A stretch of DNA of 64,000 bases, from the NCBI GenBank assembly GCA_017937125.1, contig JAGBEH010000001.1:744001-808000 (forward strand). The letters are read 5' to 3'. Every line of letters begins with the position of its first letter. Position 1 is the first letter of the stretch. Position numbers and translations under genes: made by a program. A model generated the notes under the pieces. The model did not search any database. It saw only the letters and a program-made list of their open reading frames with translations, and was not told where the DNA came from. Shown here in pieces: positions 1 to 10,238 of the stretch. The DNA comes from Alistipes sp. GTDB taxonomy: Bacteria; Bacteroidota; Bacteroidia; Bacteroidales; Rikenellaceae.

Positions 1-1
1 G

Positions 2-925
2 TATTTCCCGCTGATAAAGGTTACGCAGATAAACGGCCTCGACCCCGAATATATCCGCGACCGCGTGCAGTTCGAATATATGACGCCGCTGTTCCCGAGC
101 GAGAAGTTCAACCTCACGGGCAACGGCCATAATAATCTGTCGAACCGTGTCGTCGATCTGTTCTCGCCTATCGGTAAGGGGCAGCGCGGACTGATAGTCG
201 CACAGCCGAAAACGGGTAAGACGATGCTTTTGCAGTCTATTGCCAATGCCATTGCCGATAATCATCCCGAGGTTTATATGATAGTCCTGCTGATCGACGA
301 ACGCCCCGAGGAGGTTACGGAGATGGCGCGCAATGTCAAGGCCGAAGTCGTGGCTTCGACGTTCGACGAGCAGGCTTCGCGTCACGTGAAGGTGGCCGAA
401 ATGGTGCTGGAGAAGGCGAAGCGAATGGTGGAATGCGGCCACGATGTGGTGATTTTCCTCGATTCGATAACCCGTTTGGCGCGTGCTTACAACTCGGTGC
501 AGCCTGCATCCGGCAAGGTGCTGTCGGGCGGTGTGGACGCCAATGCGCTGCATAAGCCTAAAAGGTTCTTCGGTGCTGCCCGTAATACCGAGGAGAAAGG
601 GTCTTTGACGATTATCGCTACCGCCCTTATCGATACGGGTTCCAAGATGGACGAGGTTATTTTCGAGGAGTTCAAGGGGACGGGCAATATGGAGTTGCAG
701 CTCGACAGAAAGTTGGCGAACAAACGTATCTACCCTGCCGTCGATGTTATCGCATCGGGCACTCGCCGCGAAGACCTGTTGTTGTCGCGCGAGGTTATGA
801 GCCGTACGTGGATTTTGCGCAAATATCTCTCGGATATGACTACGGTGGAGGCTATGGAGTTCCTCCAGAAGCAAATGGGACTGACCGAGACCAACGAGGA
901 GTTCCTCGCCACTATGAACCAGTAA
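2..925 (+). CDS. rho: Transcription termination factor Rho, 3' part (5' end outside window)
   Basis: C-terminal 307 residues of the hexameric RNA helicase that terminates transcription; the reading frame is open from base 2, so the N-terminus and most of the RNA-binding domain lie outside the window. The first visible residues ([12 protein letters not shown]) are the end of the primary RNA-binding domain. The ATPase domain follows: Walker A in [12 protein letters not shown], Walker B in [12 protein letters not shown], the Q-loop in [17 protein letters not shown] and the R-loop region [19 protein letters not shown]. All catalytic motifs are intact. The S1/P1 nuclease gene starts 12 bases downstream and may be co-transcribed. 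Confidence 0.98.
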   Translation, partial: YFPLIKVTQINGLDPEYIRDRVQFEYMTPLFPSEKFNLTGNGHNNLSNRVVDLFSPIGKGQRGLIVAQPKTGKTMLLQSIANAIADNHPEVYMIVLLIDERPEEVTEMARNVKAEVVASTFDEQASRHVKVAEMVLEKAKRMVECGHDVVIFLDSITRLARAYNSVQPASGKVLSGGVDANALHKPKRFFGAARNTEEKGSLTIIATALIDTGSKMDEVIFEEFKGTGNMELQLDRKLANKRIYPAVDVIASGTRREDLLLSREVMSRTWILRKYLSDMTTVEAMEFLQKQMGLTETNEEFLATMNQ

Positions 926-937
926 AACCTTGCGGAA

Positions 938-1717
938 ATGAAGAGACGTCTGTTGGTTTTGTCGTTGATGCTGTCTGCGGCCTTGCAGTCGTTCGGCTGG
1001 GGGCAGAAAGGGCACGATGTTATCGCGTATATCGCCGAATGCAACCTCGCACCCGAAGCGTATGCCAAGGTCGTGAAGGCTTTGGGCGGGCATTCGCTCG
1101 TCTATTATTCCAACTGGCTCGATAATGCGAGCCATACACCCGAATATGCCTATACCAAGACGTGGCATTATGCCAATGTAGATAAGGGCCTGACATACGC
1201 CACGATGCCCAAGACCAAGCGCGGCGATGTCGTCACGGCAGTTACGGACCTGTCGGCGAAACTAAAGGCGGGCGGCTTGAATGCGGAAACGGAAGAGCTG
1301 TATTTGAAGATGTTGATACATCTCGTCGGAGATATGCACTGCCCTATGCACGCGGGGCATTTGTCGGATCTCGGGGGCAATAAGGTATTCGTGAAATACT
1401 TCGGCAGCAAGCGTAAACTCCACAGCGTCTGGGATACGGCGCTCGTGGAATCGGCGCATAAGTGGGGATATACCGAGTGGCAGTTCCAGCTCGACCGTCT
1501 GACCGACGGGGAGAAGGTATCCGCAAGCGAAGGGACCCCGACGGACTGGTTCAACCAAACGCAGGAGATATGTACCGAGATATACGAGTCCACCCCTGCG
1601 AAAAGCGATTTGTCGTTCGATTATATAGCCAAGTACACACCGGTTATCGAGCAGCAGTTCCTGCGCGGCGGCTATCGTCTGGCACGCCTGCTGAACGATA
1701 TTTATTCCGACAAATAG
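938..1717 (+). CDS. Secreted S1/P1-type zinc nuclease
   Basis: A 259-residue protein of the S1/P1 nuclease/phospholipase C family, which hydrolyses single-stranded nucleic acids with a three-zinc centre. A signal peptide (residues 1-20, ending SFG) would leave Trp21 as the mature N-terminus; in this family the N-terminal Trp is itself a zinc ligand. The other ligands are visible: His26 in GQKGHDV, Asp in NWLDNA, His in WHYANV, the cluster HLVGDMHCPMHAGH, and His and Asp in HSVWD. It probably acts in the periplasm or outside the cell in nucleic-acid scavenging. It lies 12 bases after rho and before a secreted glycosidase, so the neighbourhood is not functionally uniform. Confidence 0.93.
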   Translation: MKRRLLVLSLMLSAALQSFGWGQKGHDVIAYIAECNLAPEAYAKVVKALGGHSLVYYSNWLDNASHTPEYAYTKTWHYANVDKGLTYATMPKTKRGDVVTAVTDLSAKLKAGGLNAETEELYLKMLIHLVGDMHCPMHAGHLSDLGGNKVFVKYFGSKRKLHSVWDTALVESAHKWGYTEWQFQLDRLTDGEKVSASEGTPTDWFNQTQEICTEIYESTPAKSDLSFDYIAKYTPVIEQQFLRGGYRLARLLNDIYSDK

Positions 1718-1730
1718 ACCCATATAACCC

Positions 1731-1772
1731 GACCTTAACCTACTGTAAAATGACCTTAACCTACTGTAAAAT
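1731..1772 (+). repeat. Perfect 21-bp tandem duplication over the mannosidase start
   Basis: Two adjacent identical 21-bp units (1731-1751 and 1752-1772), each beginning GACCTTAACC and ending GTAAAAT; the match runs on for two more bases. Each unit brings an ATG in the same frame, at 1750 and 1771. The unit is seven codons, so both ATGs read into the mannosidase. Confidence 0.95.
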
Positions 1773-4332
1773 GAAACTGTTGAAAACCGCCCTGATGCTG
1801 TTGCTGTCGTCTTGCGCGGTGCAGGCCGCGACGGTGCGGCAGCCGCTCGATGCCGGCTGGAAATTCAGACAGCAGCGACTTGAAAACTGGTATGATGCTA
1901 CGGTCCCCGGGACGGTGCATACCGATCTTATGGCCAACGGGATTATCGAAGACCCGTTTTTCAGACTGAACGAGCGGGGCGTGCAATGGATCGACAAGGA
2001 GGATTGGATTTATAAAACCTCGTTCGTCTGCAATCCCGACATCTTCGGCAAGGAGCGTATAGAGCTCGTTTTCGAGGGTTTGGATACTTATGCCGACGTC
2101 TATCTCAACGACTCTCTCGTGCTGAAGGCCGATAATATGTTCCGCCGCTGGAGAACGGATGCCAAGCCGTTGCTGAAGAACGGCGACAACGAACTGAAAA
2201 TATATTTCCATTCTCCGATAAAGGTCGATATGCCGAAATGGGAGTCGCTGCCGTATCGGTATCCGTGTGCCAATGACCAGTCGGTAAACGGCGGCCTGTT
2301 CGATCGGAAGTTGAGCATTTTCGCACGCAAGGCCGGCTATCACTACGGATGGGACTGGGGTCCGCGTCTGGTTACCTCGGGCATATGGCGTCCCGTCTAT
2401 CTCGAAGCGTGGGATGATGTGCGTATAAGCGATGTCTTTTACAATCAGAAGAGTGTTACGGCCAAAAGGGCCGATGTGGATGCCGAAATAGAGATCGCTG
2501 CCGTGCGCGACGGCCGTGCCGATGTCAGAATCGTGGATAATGACACCGGCAAAGTGCTGGCTTCCGCGTCAGTGAGCCTGTCGGCGGGAACCAACAAGGC
2601 GGTTCTGCCGTTTTGCGTGAAGAATCCGCAGTTATGGTGGTCGTCGGGTCTGGGCGACCCGCATCGATACGCTTTCCGTGCGGAAATATCGTTCGACGGC
2701 AAAGTCTGCGACAGCAAAATATTGAATGTGGGGCTGCGTTCGTTGAAGCTCGTACGCGAGAACGATGACGCGGGGCGGACATTCTATTTCGAACTTAACG
2801 GTGCGCCCGTATTTGCCAAAGGCGCCAATTACATACCCTGCGACAATTTCCTGCCGCGTGTCACCCGTGCCGTGTATGAGAAAACCGTGCAGGATGCCGT
2901 TGCCGCCAATATGAATATGTTGCGCGTATGGGGCGGCGGCGTTTATGAGGACGATTATTTTTATGAACTGTGCGACCGTAACGGCATTATGGTCTGGCAG
3001 GACTTTATGTTCGCCTGCTCGCTGTATCCTGCCGAGGGGGCGTGGCTCGAAAGCGTGAAGCTGGAAGCGGCGGATAACATCAGGCGCCTGCGCAACTATG
3101 CCTGCATAGCCTTGTGGTGCGGAAATAACGAGTGCAACGATGTTTTGCAGTCGTGGAAAAAGAGATACGCCAAACGCGGCGAGTCCGATGTGTTCGAGAT
3201 AATGCGCCGACAGTTCGATACCCAGTATTATGAGGTGCTGCCGTCCGTTATGGCCGAATACGACCCTATGCGCGCATATCATCCCTGTTCTCCGTGGTCG
3301 CGCGAGGATGTACGTGCGGAGCGTAATTGCGGGGATTGCCACTATTGGGGCGTTTGGCACAGCCGCCACCCGTTGGATAACTACAATACCGTCCGCAGCC
3401 GCTTCTTCAGCGAATACGGGTTCCAGTCGTTCCCCGAGTTCGCGTCGATAAAGAGATATGCTCCCGAAGAGTGCGACTGGTCCATATACTCGGAGGTTAT
3501 GATGTCGCACCAGCGCGGCGGGACGTTCGCGAATCGGCGCATAAACGACTATTTGGAGGATGAGTATTGGCCTGCAAAGGATTTCCGTTCATTCATATAT
3601 ATGAATCAGGTTTTGCAGGGGGATGCCATAAAGACGGCGATTGAGGCGCATCGTCGCGATATGCCCTATTGTATGGGGTCGCTGTTCTGGCAGCATAACG
3701 ATTGCTGGCCGGTGGCTTCGTGGGCGAGCCGCGATTATTACGGGCGGTGGAAAGCCCAGCACTATTTTGCCAGAAAAGCTTTCGCCGACATCCTCGTACA
3801 TATGTACAACGATGACGGCAGGATGAAAATATTCGTCGTTTCGGATCGTCCGAACGCCGCAAAAGGAACTCTTGCCGTGGAGGTTATGGATTTCGACGGC
3901 AATATAGTGGCGCGGCGGGAGCAAAAAATCGTCGTAGCTCCGCGTAAAAGTTCCGATGTAATGACGGAGCCGTTATCCGACATTCTCGGAGAGACGGCGC
4001 CCGAGAATGTTTTCGTCGCTATGAAACTGACGGTCGGCGATAAGGTTTATACCAATAACGGTTATTTCGTAAAACAAAAGTATGTCGCCTACCCTGCCGC
4101 CGATGTGACGGCGACAGTCCGTACGGCCGACGGAGGTGTCGATGTTACGCTTACCGCCGATAAATTCGCCCGTGCGGTGTTTATGTCGGTGGACGGTATC
4201 GATAATTTCTTCGAAGACAATTATTTCGATATGCTGCCCGCTACGACGCGTACGGTGCATGTCTCAACGCCGCTTTCGGCGGACGAGTTCGCGAAACAGC
4301 TGCAAATTACACATCTTGCACAGACGAAATAA
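1771..4332 (+). CDS. Glycoside hydrolase family 2 beta-mannosidase, secreted
   Basis: An 853-residue GH2 beta-mannosidase that removes terminal beta-mannose from oligosaccharides such as N-glycan or mannan fragments. The ATG at 1771 is chosen because it starts directly with a signal peptide (MKLLKTALMLLLSSCAVQA); an in-frame ATG at 1750 would add MTLTYCK. The order is an N-terminal sugar-binding jelly roll (WKFRQQRLENWYDATVPGTVH), an immunoglobulin-like domain and a TIM barrel. The acid/base is Glu454 in WCGNNE and the nucleophile is Glu548 in FFSEYGFQSFP. The size fits the family. It is 53 bases from the nuclease gene and is followed by a strong terminator. Substrate beyond beta-mannoside is inference. 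Confidence 0.94.
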   Translation: MKLLKTALMLLLSSCAVQAATVRQPLDAGWKFRQQRLENWYDATVPGTVHTDLMANGIIEDPFFRLNERGVQWIDKEDWIYKTSFVCNPDIFGKERIELVFEGLDTYADVYLNDSLVLKADNMFRRWRTDAKPLLKNGDNELKIYFHSPIKVDMPKWESLPYRYPCANDQSVNGGLFDRKLSIFARKAGYHYGWDWGPRLVTSGIWRPVYLEAWDDVRISDVFYNQKSVTAKRADVDAEIEIAAVRDGRADVRIVDNDTGKVLASASVSLSAGTNKAVLPFCVKNPQLWWSSGLGDPHRYAFRAEISFDGKVCDSKILNVGLRSLKLVRENDDAGRTFYFELNGAPVFAKGANYIPCDNFLPRVTRAVYEKTVQDAVAANMNMLRVWGGGVYEDDYFYELCDRNGIMVWQDFMFACSLYPAEGAWLESVKLEAADNIRRLRNYACIALWCGNNECNDVLQSWKKRYAKRGESDVFEIMRRQFDTQYYEVLPSVMAEYDPMRAYHPCSPWSREDVRAERNCGDCHYWGVWHSRHPLDNYNTVRSRFFSEYGFQSFPEFASIKRYAPEECDWSIYSEVMMSHQRGGTFANRRINDYLEDEYWPAKDFRSFIYMNQVLQGDAIKTAIEAHRRDMPYCMGSLFWQHNDCWPVASWASRDYYGRWKAQHYFARKAFADILVHMYNDDGRMKIFVVSDRPNAAKGTLAVEVMDFDGNIVARREQKIVVAPRKSSDVMTEPLSDILGETAPENVFVAMKLTVGDKVYTNNGYFVKQKYVAYPAADVTATVRTADGGVDVTLTADKFARAVFMSVDGIDNFFEDNYFDMLPATTRTVHVSTPLSADEFAKQLQITHLAQTK

Positions 4333-4361
4333 GCCGATATGCGGGAAAATCGGTGTTTGCG

Positions 4362-4402
4362 ATACGACGGCCGGCGAATATTCGCAGGCCGTCGTATTTT
4401 TA
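4362..4402 (+). terminator. Intrinsic terminator after the beta-mannosidase
   Basis: Arms ATACGACGGCC and GGCCGTCGTAT pair over 11 bp. The loop (GCGAATATTCGC) is itself self-complementary and extends the hairpin. A T-rich run (TTTTATT) follows. Confidence 0.9.
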
Positions 4403-4461
4403 TTGCGTCGAAATGATACCGTAAAACGACTTTAGTGCAGGTCTGGTTGCCGAACACAAAA

Positions 4462-4504
4462 AGCAAAAAGCCTTACATATCGCTGATACATAAGGCTTTT
4501 TGCT
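4462..4504. terminator. Bidirectional terminator between mannosidase and tRNA-Gly
   Basis: Perfect 14-bp inverted repeat, AGCAAAAAGCCTTA at 4462-4475 and its complement at 4491-4504, with a 15-base loop. The A-rich and T-rich ends give a U-tract on both strands, so it can stop the minus-strand tRNA transcript as well as read-through from the left. Confidence 0.85.
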
Positions 4505-4535
4505 CTGATTCGCCGAAATGTGCTTCGGTACTATG

Positions 4536-4607
4536 AGCGGGAAACGGGGGTCGAACCCGCGACCCTCAGCTTGGGAAGCTGATGCTCTACCACTGAGCTA
4601 CTCCCGC
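4536..4607 (-). tRNA. tRNA-Gly (anticodon CCC)
   Basis: The minus strand folds as a full cloverleaf: acceptor GCGGGAG with TTCCCGC, D arm GCTCAGTGGTAGAGC, anticodon stem TCAGC/GCTGA with loop TTCCCAA (anticodon CCC, reading GGG) and T loop TTCGACC. Discriminator base U. CCA is not encoded (TCATAG follows). No partner tRNA is adjacent. Confidence 0.96.
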
Positions 4608-4618
4608 ATTACGGTGTA

Positions 4619-4626
4619 CAAAGATA
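4619..4626 (-). promoter_or_regulatory. Putative -7 promoter element for tRNA-Gly
   Basis: TATCTTTG on the minus strand, 11 bases before the tRNA 5' end, matches the Bacteroidota TAnnTTTG element. No clear -33 TTTG at the expected distance. Confidence 0.6.
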
Positions 4627-4754
4627 CATCGTTTTTTTATTTTTCCCAGCCTTCCGACCGCTTTTTTTCGAATTATGACGGAAATTTTCTCGACTGGTCT
4701 ATATTTCGGCCGTTTTTCGAAGGCTTTCGGCTCGGCGCCGTACGGACTGCGGTA

Positions 4755-6545
4755 TCAATCCATTTTAAGTACGGCGAGGAATGCCGATTGCGGGACTTGC
4801 ACCTGCCCTATCTGGCGCATTCGTTTCTTGCCTGCCTTTTGTTTTTCGAGCAGTTTGCGCTTGCGCGAAATGTCGCCGCCGTAACATTTGGCCGTTACAT
4901 CCTTGCGCACGGCCTTGACAGTCTCGCGTGCGATGATCTTGGCTCCTATGGCTGCCTGTATGGCGATGTCGAACTGCTGTCGGGGAATCAACTCTTTGAG
5001 CTTTTCGCACATCTTGCGTCCGAAATCGTATGCATGGTCGGCATATATCAGCGACGACAGTGCATCTACGGGCTCGCCGTTGAGCAGTATGTCGAGCTTG
5101 GCGAGTTTGCTGGCTTCGTATCCCGTGCGGTGATAGTCGAATGAGGCATACCCTTTCGATATGCTTTTGAGCTTGTCGTAGAAATCGAAGACTATTTCCG
5201 ATAACGGCATCTCGAAATTGATCTCCACGCGATCCTGAGTGATGAACGTCTGGTTCTTCATAACGCCGCGTTTGTCGATGCACAACTTTATGACGTTGCC
5301 TAGAAATTCGGTTTGCGTGATTATCTGTGCGAGTATATACGGCTCCTCGATTTTTGCTATTTTCGTTATTTCGGGCAGCCCCGACGGATTGTGCACTTCG
5401 AGCGTTTCGCCCTGTGTGGTGGTGATGCGGTACGATACGTTGGGCACGGTCGTGATTACGTCCATATCGAATTCCCGATACAGCCGTTCCTGAATGATTT
5501 CCATATGCAGCAACCCCAAAAAACCGCAGCGGAAGCCGAATCCGAGTGCGAGAGAACTCTCGGGTTCGAATGTCAGCGAGGCGTCGTTGAGCTTCAGTTT
5601 TTCGAGCGATGCGCGCAGGTCCTCGTATTGGTCGGCCTCGACGGGGTAAACACCCGCGAATACCATCGGCTTGACATCCTCGAAACCCTCTATGGCTTCG
5701 TTGCACGGAGCGGCGACAGAGGTTATGGTGTCGCCGACCTTGACGTCCGCCGACGTCTTGATTCCCGAGCAGATATATCCCACGTCGCCTGCTTTCAATA
5801 TCTCTTTGGGCTGCATCTTGAGTTTGAGGACTCCTATTTCATCGGCATCGTATTCGTTCCCCGTGTTGAAGAATTTGACATGCTCGCCCTTGCGTATCGA
5901 GCCGTTGAATATGCGGTAGTATGCGATGATTCCCCTGAACGGGTTGTATACGGAATCGAAAATCAGAGCCTGCAACGGGGCGTTTTCATCTCCTTTCGGT
6001 GCAGGTATGCGGGCGACTATGGCTTCGAGCACCTCGTCCACTCCCTGCCCTGTTTTGCCCGATGCGCATAAGATGTCGTCGGGGTTGCAGCCCAGCAGGT
6101 CTACGACCTGGTCTTTCACCTCATCGACCATTGCCGAATCCATATCTATCTTGTTCAGTACGGGGATGATTTCGAGGTCGTTGCCTAATGCCAGATACAG
6201 ATTCGAAATGGTTTGCGCCTGAATGCCCTGCGTGGCGTCCACTACGAGCAGCGCCCCCTCGCAGGAGGCTATGGCTCGCGATACTTCGTACGAGAAATCG
6301 ACGTGTCCCGGGGTGTCGATAAGGTTGAGCGTATATTTTTCGCCGTTCTTGGCGACGTATTCCATCTGGATGGCGTGGCTTTTTATGGTAATACCCTTTT
6401 CGCGCTCCAAATCCATATCGTCGAGCACCTGCGACTGCATTTCACGCTGGTTGAGCGTGTGCGTCATTTCCAGAAGACGGTCGGCAAGTGTCGATTTGCC
6501 GTGGTCTATGTGGGCGATAATGCAAAAATTCCTGATGTTTGTCAT
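4755..6545 (-). CDS. lepA: Elongation factor 4 (LepA), back-translocating GTPase
   Basis: A 596-residue ribosome-associated GTPase, normal length. The start is the ATG at 6545 ([18 protein letters not shown]); longer readings would add a non-conserved leader that overlaps the promoter. G1 is AHIDHGKS, G3 is DTPGHVDF, G4 is NKID and G5 is CASGKTG. The EF-G-like domains III and V and the LepA-specific C-terminal domain (around [16 protein letters not shown]) are present. It acts on stalled or mispositioned ribosomes. The gene stands alone on the minus strand, divergent from lysA, with a well-formed promoter only a few bases before its start codon. Confidence 0.98.
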   Translation of the reverse strand: MTNIRNFCIIAHIDHGKSTLADRLLEMTHTLNQREMQSQVLDDMDLEREKGITIKSHAIQMEYVAKNGEKYTLNLIDTPGHVDFSYEVSRAIASCEGALLVVDATQGIQAQTISNLYLALGNDLEIIPVLNKIDMDSAMVDEVKDQVVDLLGCNPDDILCASGKTGQGVDEVLEAIVARIPAPKGDENAPLQALIFDSVYNPFRGIIAYYRIFNGSIRKGEHVKFFNTGNEYDADEIGVLKLKMQPKEILKAGDVGYICSGIKTSADVKVGDTITSVAAPCNEAIEGFEDVKPMVFAGVYPVEADQYEDLRASLEKLKLNDASLTFEPESSLALGFGFRCGFLGLLHMEIIQERLYREFDMDVITTVPNVSYRITTTQGETLEVHNPSGLPEITKIAKIEEPYILAQIITQTEFLGNVIKLCIDKRGVMKNQTFITQDRVEINFEMPLSEIVFDFYDKLKSISKGYASFDYHRTGYEASKLAKLDILLNGEPVDALSSLIYADHAYDFGRKMCEKLKELIPRQQFDIAIQAAIGAKIIARETVKAVRKDVTAKCYGGDISRKRKLLEKQKAGKKRMRQIGQVQVPQSAFLAVLKMD

Positions 6546-6553
6546 AGCGAATG

Positions 6554-6585
6554 CAAATATACGAATAAGCGAGGGCAGAAGCAAA
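6554..6585 (-). promoter_or_regulatory. Promoter of lepA abutting the start codon
   Basis: On the minus strand, TTTG (6582-6585), exactly 20 bases, then TATATTTG (6554-6561): an ideal Bacteroidota promoter. Only 8 bases separate the -7 element from the lepA ATG, so the 5' leader would be a few bases at most. Confidence 0.8.
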
Positions 6586-6734
6586 TTTATTTGATTATGC
6601 CGAGCGGGAGTATATAGGGCGAAGCCAAATATACGAATTTTGTGTCATATGCAAAAATGCCGTTATATTTAGGTATAGCATTCGGAACATTGAACTTATC
6701 GGCGTGTCTTATTTTTGCCGTGTGCCGGTGCCGA

Positions 6735-6766
6735 TTTGCTTGTCTGACTGATAATGCCTACTTTTG
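6735..6766 (+). promoter_or_regulatory. Promoter of lysA-eamA
   Basis: TTTG (6735-6738), 20 bases, then TACTTTTG (6759-6766), 25 bases before the lysA ATG. A second TAnnTTTG-like site (TATTTTTG) lies at 6710-6717. The promoter position also argues against upstream in-frame starts. Confidence 0.7.
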
Positions 6767-6791
6767 CGCAGGTTATAATCAGGTTTATTTT

Positions 6792-7949
6792 ATGTTGAGC
6801 AGACAAATCGTGTCGGAACTTACCCGACTGGAGACCCCGTTTTATCTGTATGATACAGATTTATTGCGTCGGACGCTGGAGAGTGTCGTTTACGAATCCG
6901 AAAAGTACGGATATAAAGTCCATTATGCCATCAAGGCCAATTACGACGATCATATTCTCGGTATAATTCGCGAATACGGACTCGGAATAGATTGCGCGAG
7001 CGGCAATGAGGTGCGAAAAGCCGTAGAGTTGGGTTTCGATCCGAAAAGTATTGTCTATGCGGGTGTCGGTAAACGCGATAATGAGATTGAATATGCCGTA
7101 AAACAGAATATTCTTGCCATTAACTGCGAGTCGATCGAGGAACTTCATCTGATAGATGCGATATCGAAAAAATGCGGTCGTAAGACGGATGTCGCCTTGC
7201 GTATCAATCCAGACATCGATCCGAAAACGAACCATTGCATAGATACCGGTCAGGCGGACAGCAAGTTCGGCATTTCATACGAAGAGGTGCTTCAGCATGT
7301 CGATGATATCCGTTCGCTCGAAAATATCGATATCATAGGTTTGCATTTGCATATCGGTTCGCAAATTCGCGAGTTGCACGTTTTCGAGAATATGTGCGAC
7401 AAGGTGAACGTCATCGTCGAAAATCTGACATCGCTCGGATTTGCTATCGATTTCGTCGATGTGGGAGGCGGTCTCGGTATAAATTACGATCTTCCCGAGA
7501 ATGAGCCCATTCCCAATTTCGCTTCGTTGTTCGCTATAGTAAGGCAGCACTTGAATGTCGGGTCTCGGGATGTGCATTTCGAGTTCGGTCGCTCGATTGT
7601 CGGACAATGCGGCGAACTAATTACGAGAGTGCTTTTCAACAAGACGACCGCTACGGGTCGTAAACTCGTGATCGTGGATGCGAGTATGACGGAGTTGATC
7701 CGCCCTGCTCTGTACGGTTCGTATCACAATATCGAAAATATCAGTTCGCAGGATAGCGCGACCGAAAAATATACGGTTGTCGGCACGGCGTGCGAATCGA
7801 CCGACGTATTCGATGAAAATGTCGGCTTGCGTCGTACAAAACGAGGCGATTTGCTGACTATCAAATCGGCTGGAGCCTACGGGATGTCGATGGCTTCGCG
7901 ATATAATCTTCACGATATTCCCTCTGCGGTTTACAGCGATAAATTGTAG
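6792..7949 (+). CDS. lysA: Diaminopimelate decarboxylase
   Basis: A 385-residue fold-III PLP enzyme converting meso-diaminopimelate to L-lysine, the last step of lysine synthesis. The start at 6792 (MLSRQIVSELTRLETPFYLYDT) matches the family N-terminus and follows the promoter. Landmarks: the PLP lysine in YAIKAN, HLHIGS, the glycine loop DVGGGLG, EFGRSIVG and the substrate-binding CESTDVF and GAYGMSMASRYN at the C-terminus. CESTDVF supports diaminopimelate over other decarboxylases of the fold. The transporter gene follows after 6 bases. Confidence 0.93.
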   Translation: MLSRQIVSELTRLETPFYLYDTDLLRRTLESVVYESEKYGYKVHYAIKANYDDHILGIIREYGLGIDCASGNEVRKAVELGFDPKSIVYAGVGKRDNEIEYAVKQNILAINCESIEELHLIDAISKKCGRKTDVALRINPDIDPKTNHCIDTGQADSKFGISYEEVLQHVDDIRSLENIDIIGLHLHIGSQIRELHVFENMCDKVNVIVENLTSLGFAIDFVDVGGGLGINYDLPENEPIPNFASLFAIVRQHLNVGSRDVHFEFGRSIVGQCGELITRVLFNKTTATGRKLVIVDASMTELIRPALYGSYHNIENISSQDSATEKYTVVGTACESTDVFDENVGLRRTKRGDLLTIKSAGAYGMSMASRYNLHDIPSAVYSDKL

Positions 7950-7955
7950 TCCGAT

Positions 7956-8855
7956 ATGTGGTTGGCGCTCGCTTTCGTTTCGGCCGCGTTTCTCGGATTG
8001 TATGATGCGGCGAAGAAAATGGCACTGAGTTCCAATGCCGTACCTCCCGTATTGCTGCTCAATACGTTGTTTTCCGCATTGCTTTTTACGCCGTTCATCC
8101 TGTCGGCGCGATGCGGTTCGGGGTGGTTCGACGGTACCGTCCTTTACGTGCCCGAGGGCGATGCGTCGGCTCATGCGGCAGTTGCGATAAAGTCTGCTAT
8201 GGTGCTTGCTTCGTGGGTGTTCGGATATTACGGAATGAAACATTTGCCCATAACTATCGTCGGGCCGATAAATGCTACGCGTCCCGTACTTACTCTTATC
8301 GGGGCGATGCTCGTTTTCGGCGAGCAGCTGAATGCGTACCAGTGGGTCGGTGTGGCGCTGGCGCTGGTGTCGCTGTTTCTTCTCAGCCGTTCGGGCAAGA
8401 ACGAGGGGGTCGATTTCACGCATAACATATGGATCCTGTTTTTGGCTCTGGCTGCCGTAATAGGGGCTGCCTGCGGTCTGTACGACAAGTACATTATGCG
8501 GGATATGAACCCGATGTTCGTGCAGAGCTGGTATTCTTTCTACCAGTTCGTTATGATGGGAATAGCCGTTGCGGTCATATGGCTTCCCAACCATCGGAAA
8601 AGTTCGCCTTTCCGATGGTCGTGGGCCATACCCTGCATCTCTCTCTTTCTGTCGTGCGCCGATTTCGCCTATCTTACGGCGCTGAGCGACGGCGATGCGA
8701 TGATTTCGGTCGTGTCGATGATACGCCGCGGGTCGGTGCTCGTGTCGTTCGCTTGCGGGGCCTTGCTGTTCCGCGAGCGTAACTTGCGCAGCAAAGCCCT
8801 CGACCTCGTCTTCATACTCATAGGTATGATATTCCTCTATCTCGGCTCGCGTTAG
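7956..8855 (+). CDS. EamA/DMT-family membrane transporter
   Basis: A 299-residue very hydrophobic protein with about ten predicted membrane helices in two halves, typical of the drug/metabolite transporter superfamily (two EamA repeats; the conserved repeat end is visible in [31 protein letters not shown]). The substrate is unknown. Being 6 bases behind lysA suggests co-expression, so amino-acid or related metabolite export is one possibility (inference). Its stop overlaps the end of the convergent trpB2 gene by four bases. Confidence 0.85.
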   Translation: MWLALAFVSAAFLGLYDAAKKMALSSNAVPPVLLLNTLFSALLFTPFILSARCGSGWFDGTVLYVPEGDASAHAAVAIKSAMVLASWVFGYYGMKHLPITIVGPINATRPVLTLIGAMLVFGEQLNAYQWVGVALALVSLFLLSRSGKNEGVDFTHNIWILFLALAAVIGAACGLYDKYIMRDMNPMFVQSWYSFYQFVMMGIAVAVIWLPNHRKSSPFRWSWAIPCISLFLSCADFAYLTALSDGDAMISVVSMIRRGSVLVSFACGALLFRERNLRSKALDLVFILIGMIFLYLGSR

Positions 8856-10213
8856 ATCAACTTTTCGAGACGTTCGACGGTTTTCCTTATCTCCGCATCG
8901 CTCGGCGAATAATCCTTCAATGCCCCTGCGAGGTATTGCTCGTAGGCGTAAAGGTCTATTACCCCGTGCCCCGACAGGTTGAACAGGATGGTCTTGTCTT
9001 CTCCCGCCTCTTTGGCCTTGAGGGCTTCGCGGACGGCTACGGCGATGGCATGCGTCGATTCGGGTGCGGGAATTATGCCTTCGCTTTTCGCGAAGAGGAT
9101 TCCTGCGGCGAGAGTCTCGTTTTGGGCGACGGACTGGGCCTCGATAAGGCCGTCCTTGAGCAGCTGGCTGACTATGGAGCCCGCCCCGTGATAGCGCAAA
9201 CCTCCGGCATGTATGTTCGACGGCTGGAAATCGTGGCCGAGCGTGTACATCGGTATCAACGGGGTATATCCCGATACGTCGCCGAAGTCGTATTGGAATT
9301 CCCCGCGCGTGAGTTTCGGGCAGCTTGCAGGCTCTACGGCTATGACGCGTGTGGTTTTGCCCTCGGTGAGGTTCTTACGCAGGAACGGGAACCCTATGCC
9401 CGCGAAGTTGCTGCCGCCGCCGAAGCAGCCGATGACTATGTCGGGGTCGGCATCGGCCATCTCCATCTGCGCTATGGCTTCCTGCCCGATAATCGTTTGG
9501 TGGAGCAGTACATGGTTGAGTACGCTGCCGAGACAGTAACGTGTGTTCTCGGGGTGCTGCAAAGCCATTTCCACCGCTTCGGATATGGCGAGCCCGAGAC
9601 TGCCGGGGCATTCGGGGTCGCGTTCGAGCGCTGCGCGTCCCGAGCGGGTCATATCGGTCGGCGATGAGTAACATTCCGCCCCCCAGGTATTCATCATCAG
9701 TCGGCGATAGGGCTTTTGCTCGTAGCTTACCTTTACCATAAAGACTTTGACATCTATGCCGAAGTGCTGTCCTGCGAAAGCTATGGCCGAACCCCATTGC
9801 CCCGCTCCCGTTTCGGTAGTCAGGTGCTTGATTCCCTGCTCGTAGTTGTAAAAAGCCTGCGGGACGGCCGTATTCGGCTTGTGCGAGCCTGCGGGGGAAA
9901 CGCTTTCGTTCTTGAAGTATATTTTTGCGGGCGTGTCGAGCGCTTTTTCGAGACCGTATGCCCTGACGAGCGGTGTCGGACGCCATATCTTGTATATCTC
10001 GCGAACGGGGTCGGGAATATCTATGAACCGCTCTGCGGACATCTCCTGACGTATGAGTTCGTCGGCGAAGATGGTTCGCATCTGTTCGAATGTTACGGGC
10101 TTTTTCGTGGCGGGGTCCAGCGGCGGCAGCGGTTTTGTCGGCATGTCGGCCACGATGTTGTACCATTGGCGGGGCATCAGCTCTTCAGGGAGTTCGAATT
10201 TCTTGGTTTTCAT
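8852..10213 (-). CDS. trpB2: Tryptophan synthase beta-like protein, TrpB2 type
   Basis: A 453-residue PLP enzyme of the TrpB2 branch, which makes tryptophan from indole and serine, often without a TrpA partner. The PLP lysine is Lys111 in [11 protein letters not shown] (the TrpB2 form of the motif); [10 protein letters not shown], the phosphate loop [10 protein letters not shown] and the C-terminal LNLSGHG-like [10 protein letters not shown] are present. The length of about 450 with an N-terminal extension is typical of TrpB2, not of TrpB1 (about 400). The start at 10213 ([10 protein letters not shown]) is chosen; an in-frame ATG at 10252 lies inside the terminator stem. No other trp gene is nearby. 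The leader encodes a predicted tryptophan attenuator. Confidence 0.94.
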   Translation of the reverse strand: MKTKKFELPEELMPRQWYNIVADMPTKPLPPLDPATKKPVTFEQMRTIFADELIRQEMSAERFIDIPDPVREIYKIWRPTPLVRAYGLEKALDTPAKIYFKNESVSPAGSHKPNTAVPQAFYNYEQGIKHLTTETGAGQWGSAIAFAGQHFGIDVKVFMVKVSYEQKPYRRLMMNTWGAECYSSPTDMTRSGRAALERDPECPGSLGLAISEAVEMALQHPENTRYCLGSVLNHVLLHQTIIGQEAIAQMEMADADPDIVIGCFGGGSNFAGIGFPFLRKNLTEGKTTRVIAVEPASCPKLTRGEFQYDFGDVSGYTPLIPMYTLGHDFQPSNIHAGGLRYHGAGSIVSQLLKDGLIEAQSVAQNETLAAGILFAKSEGIIPAPESTHAIAVAVREALKAKEAGEDKTILFNLSGHGVIDLYAYEQYLAGALKDYSPSDAEIRKTVERLEKLI

Positions 10214-10238
10214 AATTTTGATATTGTGGATATAGATA

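Noticed and set aside
4518-5144. An open frame that translates the tRNA region into a protein-like sequence (GSNPRPSAWEADALPLSYS).
   Set aside because: This is the well-known artefact of translating a tRNA gene; it then runs antisense to lepA.
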